Source: Histidinibacterium lentulum (GTDB lineage Bacteria; Pseudomonadota; Alphaproteobacteria; Rhodobacterales; Rhodobacteraceae). Taken from it: a DNA stretch of 64,000 nucleotides. The position numbers and the translations under genes are program-made. The DNA lies in assembly GCF_003789055.1 (NCBI RefSeq), contig NZ_ML119083.1, positions 424,706-488,705 on the forward strand, in the 5' to 3' direction. The notes beneath the pieces are model-generated. The model had not been told where the DNA came from and ran no database searches. It saw only the letters and a list, made by a program, of their open reading frames with translations. Positions 63,972 through 64,000 of the stretch are shown piece by piece. How positions within the stretch are numbered: the stretch's first letter is position 1; each line of letters begins with the position of its first letter.

Positions 63972-64000
63972 ATGCTGGGCGAGGTTTTGGGTGTCGAACG
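63972..64000 (+). CDS. Start of a gene cut by the window end, possible insertion-sequence OrfA
   Basis: An ATG at 63972 follows GGAAGG at five-base spacing and opens MLGEVLGVER before the window ends. The first residues resemble the start of small helix-turn-helix OrfA/TnpA proteins of IS66- or IS2-type elements (pattern VLGxERRRRW). Only nine complete codons are visible, so this is a suggestion. The palindrome upstream and the end of the flagellar operon are compatible with an element boundary. Confidence 0.4.

Overview
The window is a high-GC alphaproteobacterial chromosome segment, most likely from the Rhodobacterales (roseobacter-type). The evidence is GC-rich codon use, the flagellar set with FlbT, FlaF, DUF1217 and MotE-type proteins, TTRR-N7-TTRR sites resembling CtrA boxes in flagellar promoters, and a tandem glycine riboswitch before gcvTHP. 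I see no tRNA, rRNA, CRISPR array or plasmid origin. Most genes sit in tightly packed operons with ATGA or TGATG stop/start overlaps.

Positions 1-5620 hold a carbohydrate catabolic locus: a divergent DeoR-family regulator (partial), an arabinose/fucose-isomerase-family enzyme, a transketolase split into two genes, and an FGGY kinase. The implied logic is aldose to ketose, ketose phosphate, then transfer of a two-carbon unit. The substrate cannot be read from the sequence. Positions 5738-8543 encode mannose-1-phosphate guanylyltransferase and phosphomannomutase (GDP-mannose supply). Positions 8674-11164 encode a phospholipase D/cardiolipin-synthase-like protein and an arginase/agmatinase-family enzyme.

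Positions 11165-15867 are the glycine cleavage operon gcvT-gcvH-gcvP, preceded by a promoter with an embedded 16-bp palindrome and a two-aptamer glycine riboswitch. It is followed by a five-gene branched-chain-amino-acid-type ABC importer (15941-20434). On the minus strand, 20519-27321 encodes a transglutaminase/DUF2126 protein, a circularly permuted ATP-grasp protein fused to an Alpha-E domain, and a second transglutaminase. This conserved trio is predicted to make and cleave amide bonds, and its substrate is unknown.

Positions 27578-32641 hold a GT4 glycosyltransferase, an unknown protein, a TPR-glycosyltransferase, a DUF6165 protein and an FkbM methyltransferase, abutting the flagellar genes. 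From motB (32744) to flgD (63802) lies a nearly continuous flagellar cluster: hook and hook-junction proteins (flgE, flgK, flgL), P-ring (flgI), export apparatus (fliP, fliQ, fliR, flhA, flhB, fliH, fliI), MS-ring (fliF), rod (flgB, flgC, flgF, flgG, fliE), L-ring (flgH), flgA, stator (motA, motB, motE, two fliL), flagellin with its post-transcriptional regulators (flaF, flbT), hook length and cap (fliK, flgD) and several small accessory proteins. fliG and fliM are not in the window, although fliN is. Five spaced TTRR-N7-TTRR motifs lie upstream of flgE, fliF/fliL, motA, flgB/fliI and the flagellin gene, suggesting shared CtrA control.

The last 100 bases contain a near-perfect 40-bp palindrome directly before a gene start whose first residues resemble insertion-sequence OrfA proteins, so a mobile element may begin at the window edge.
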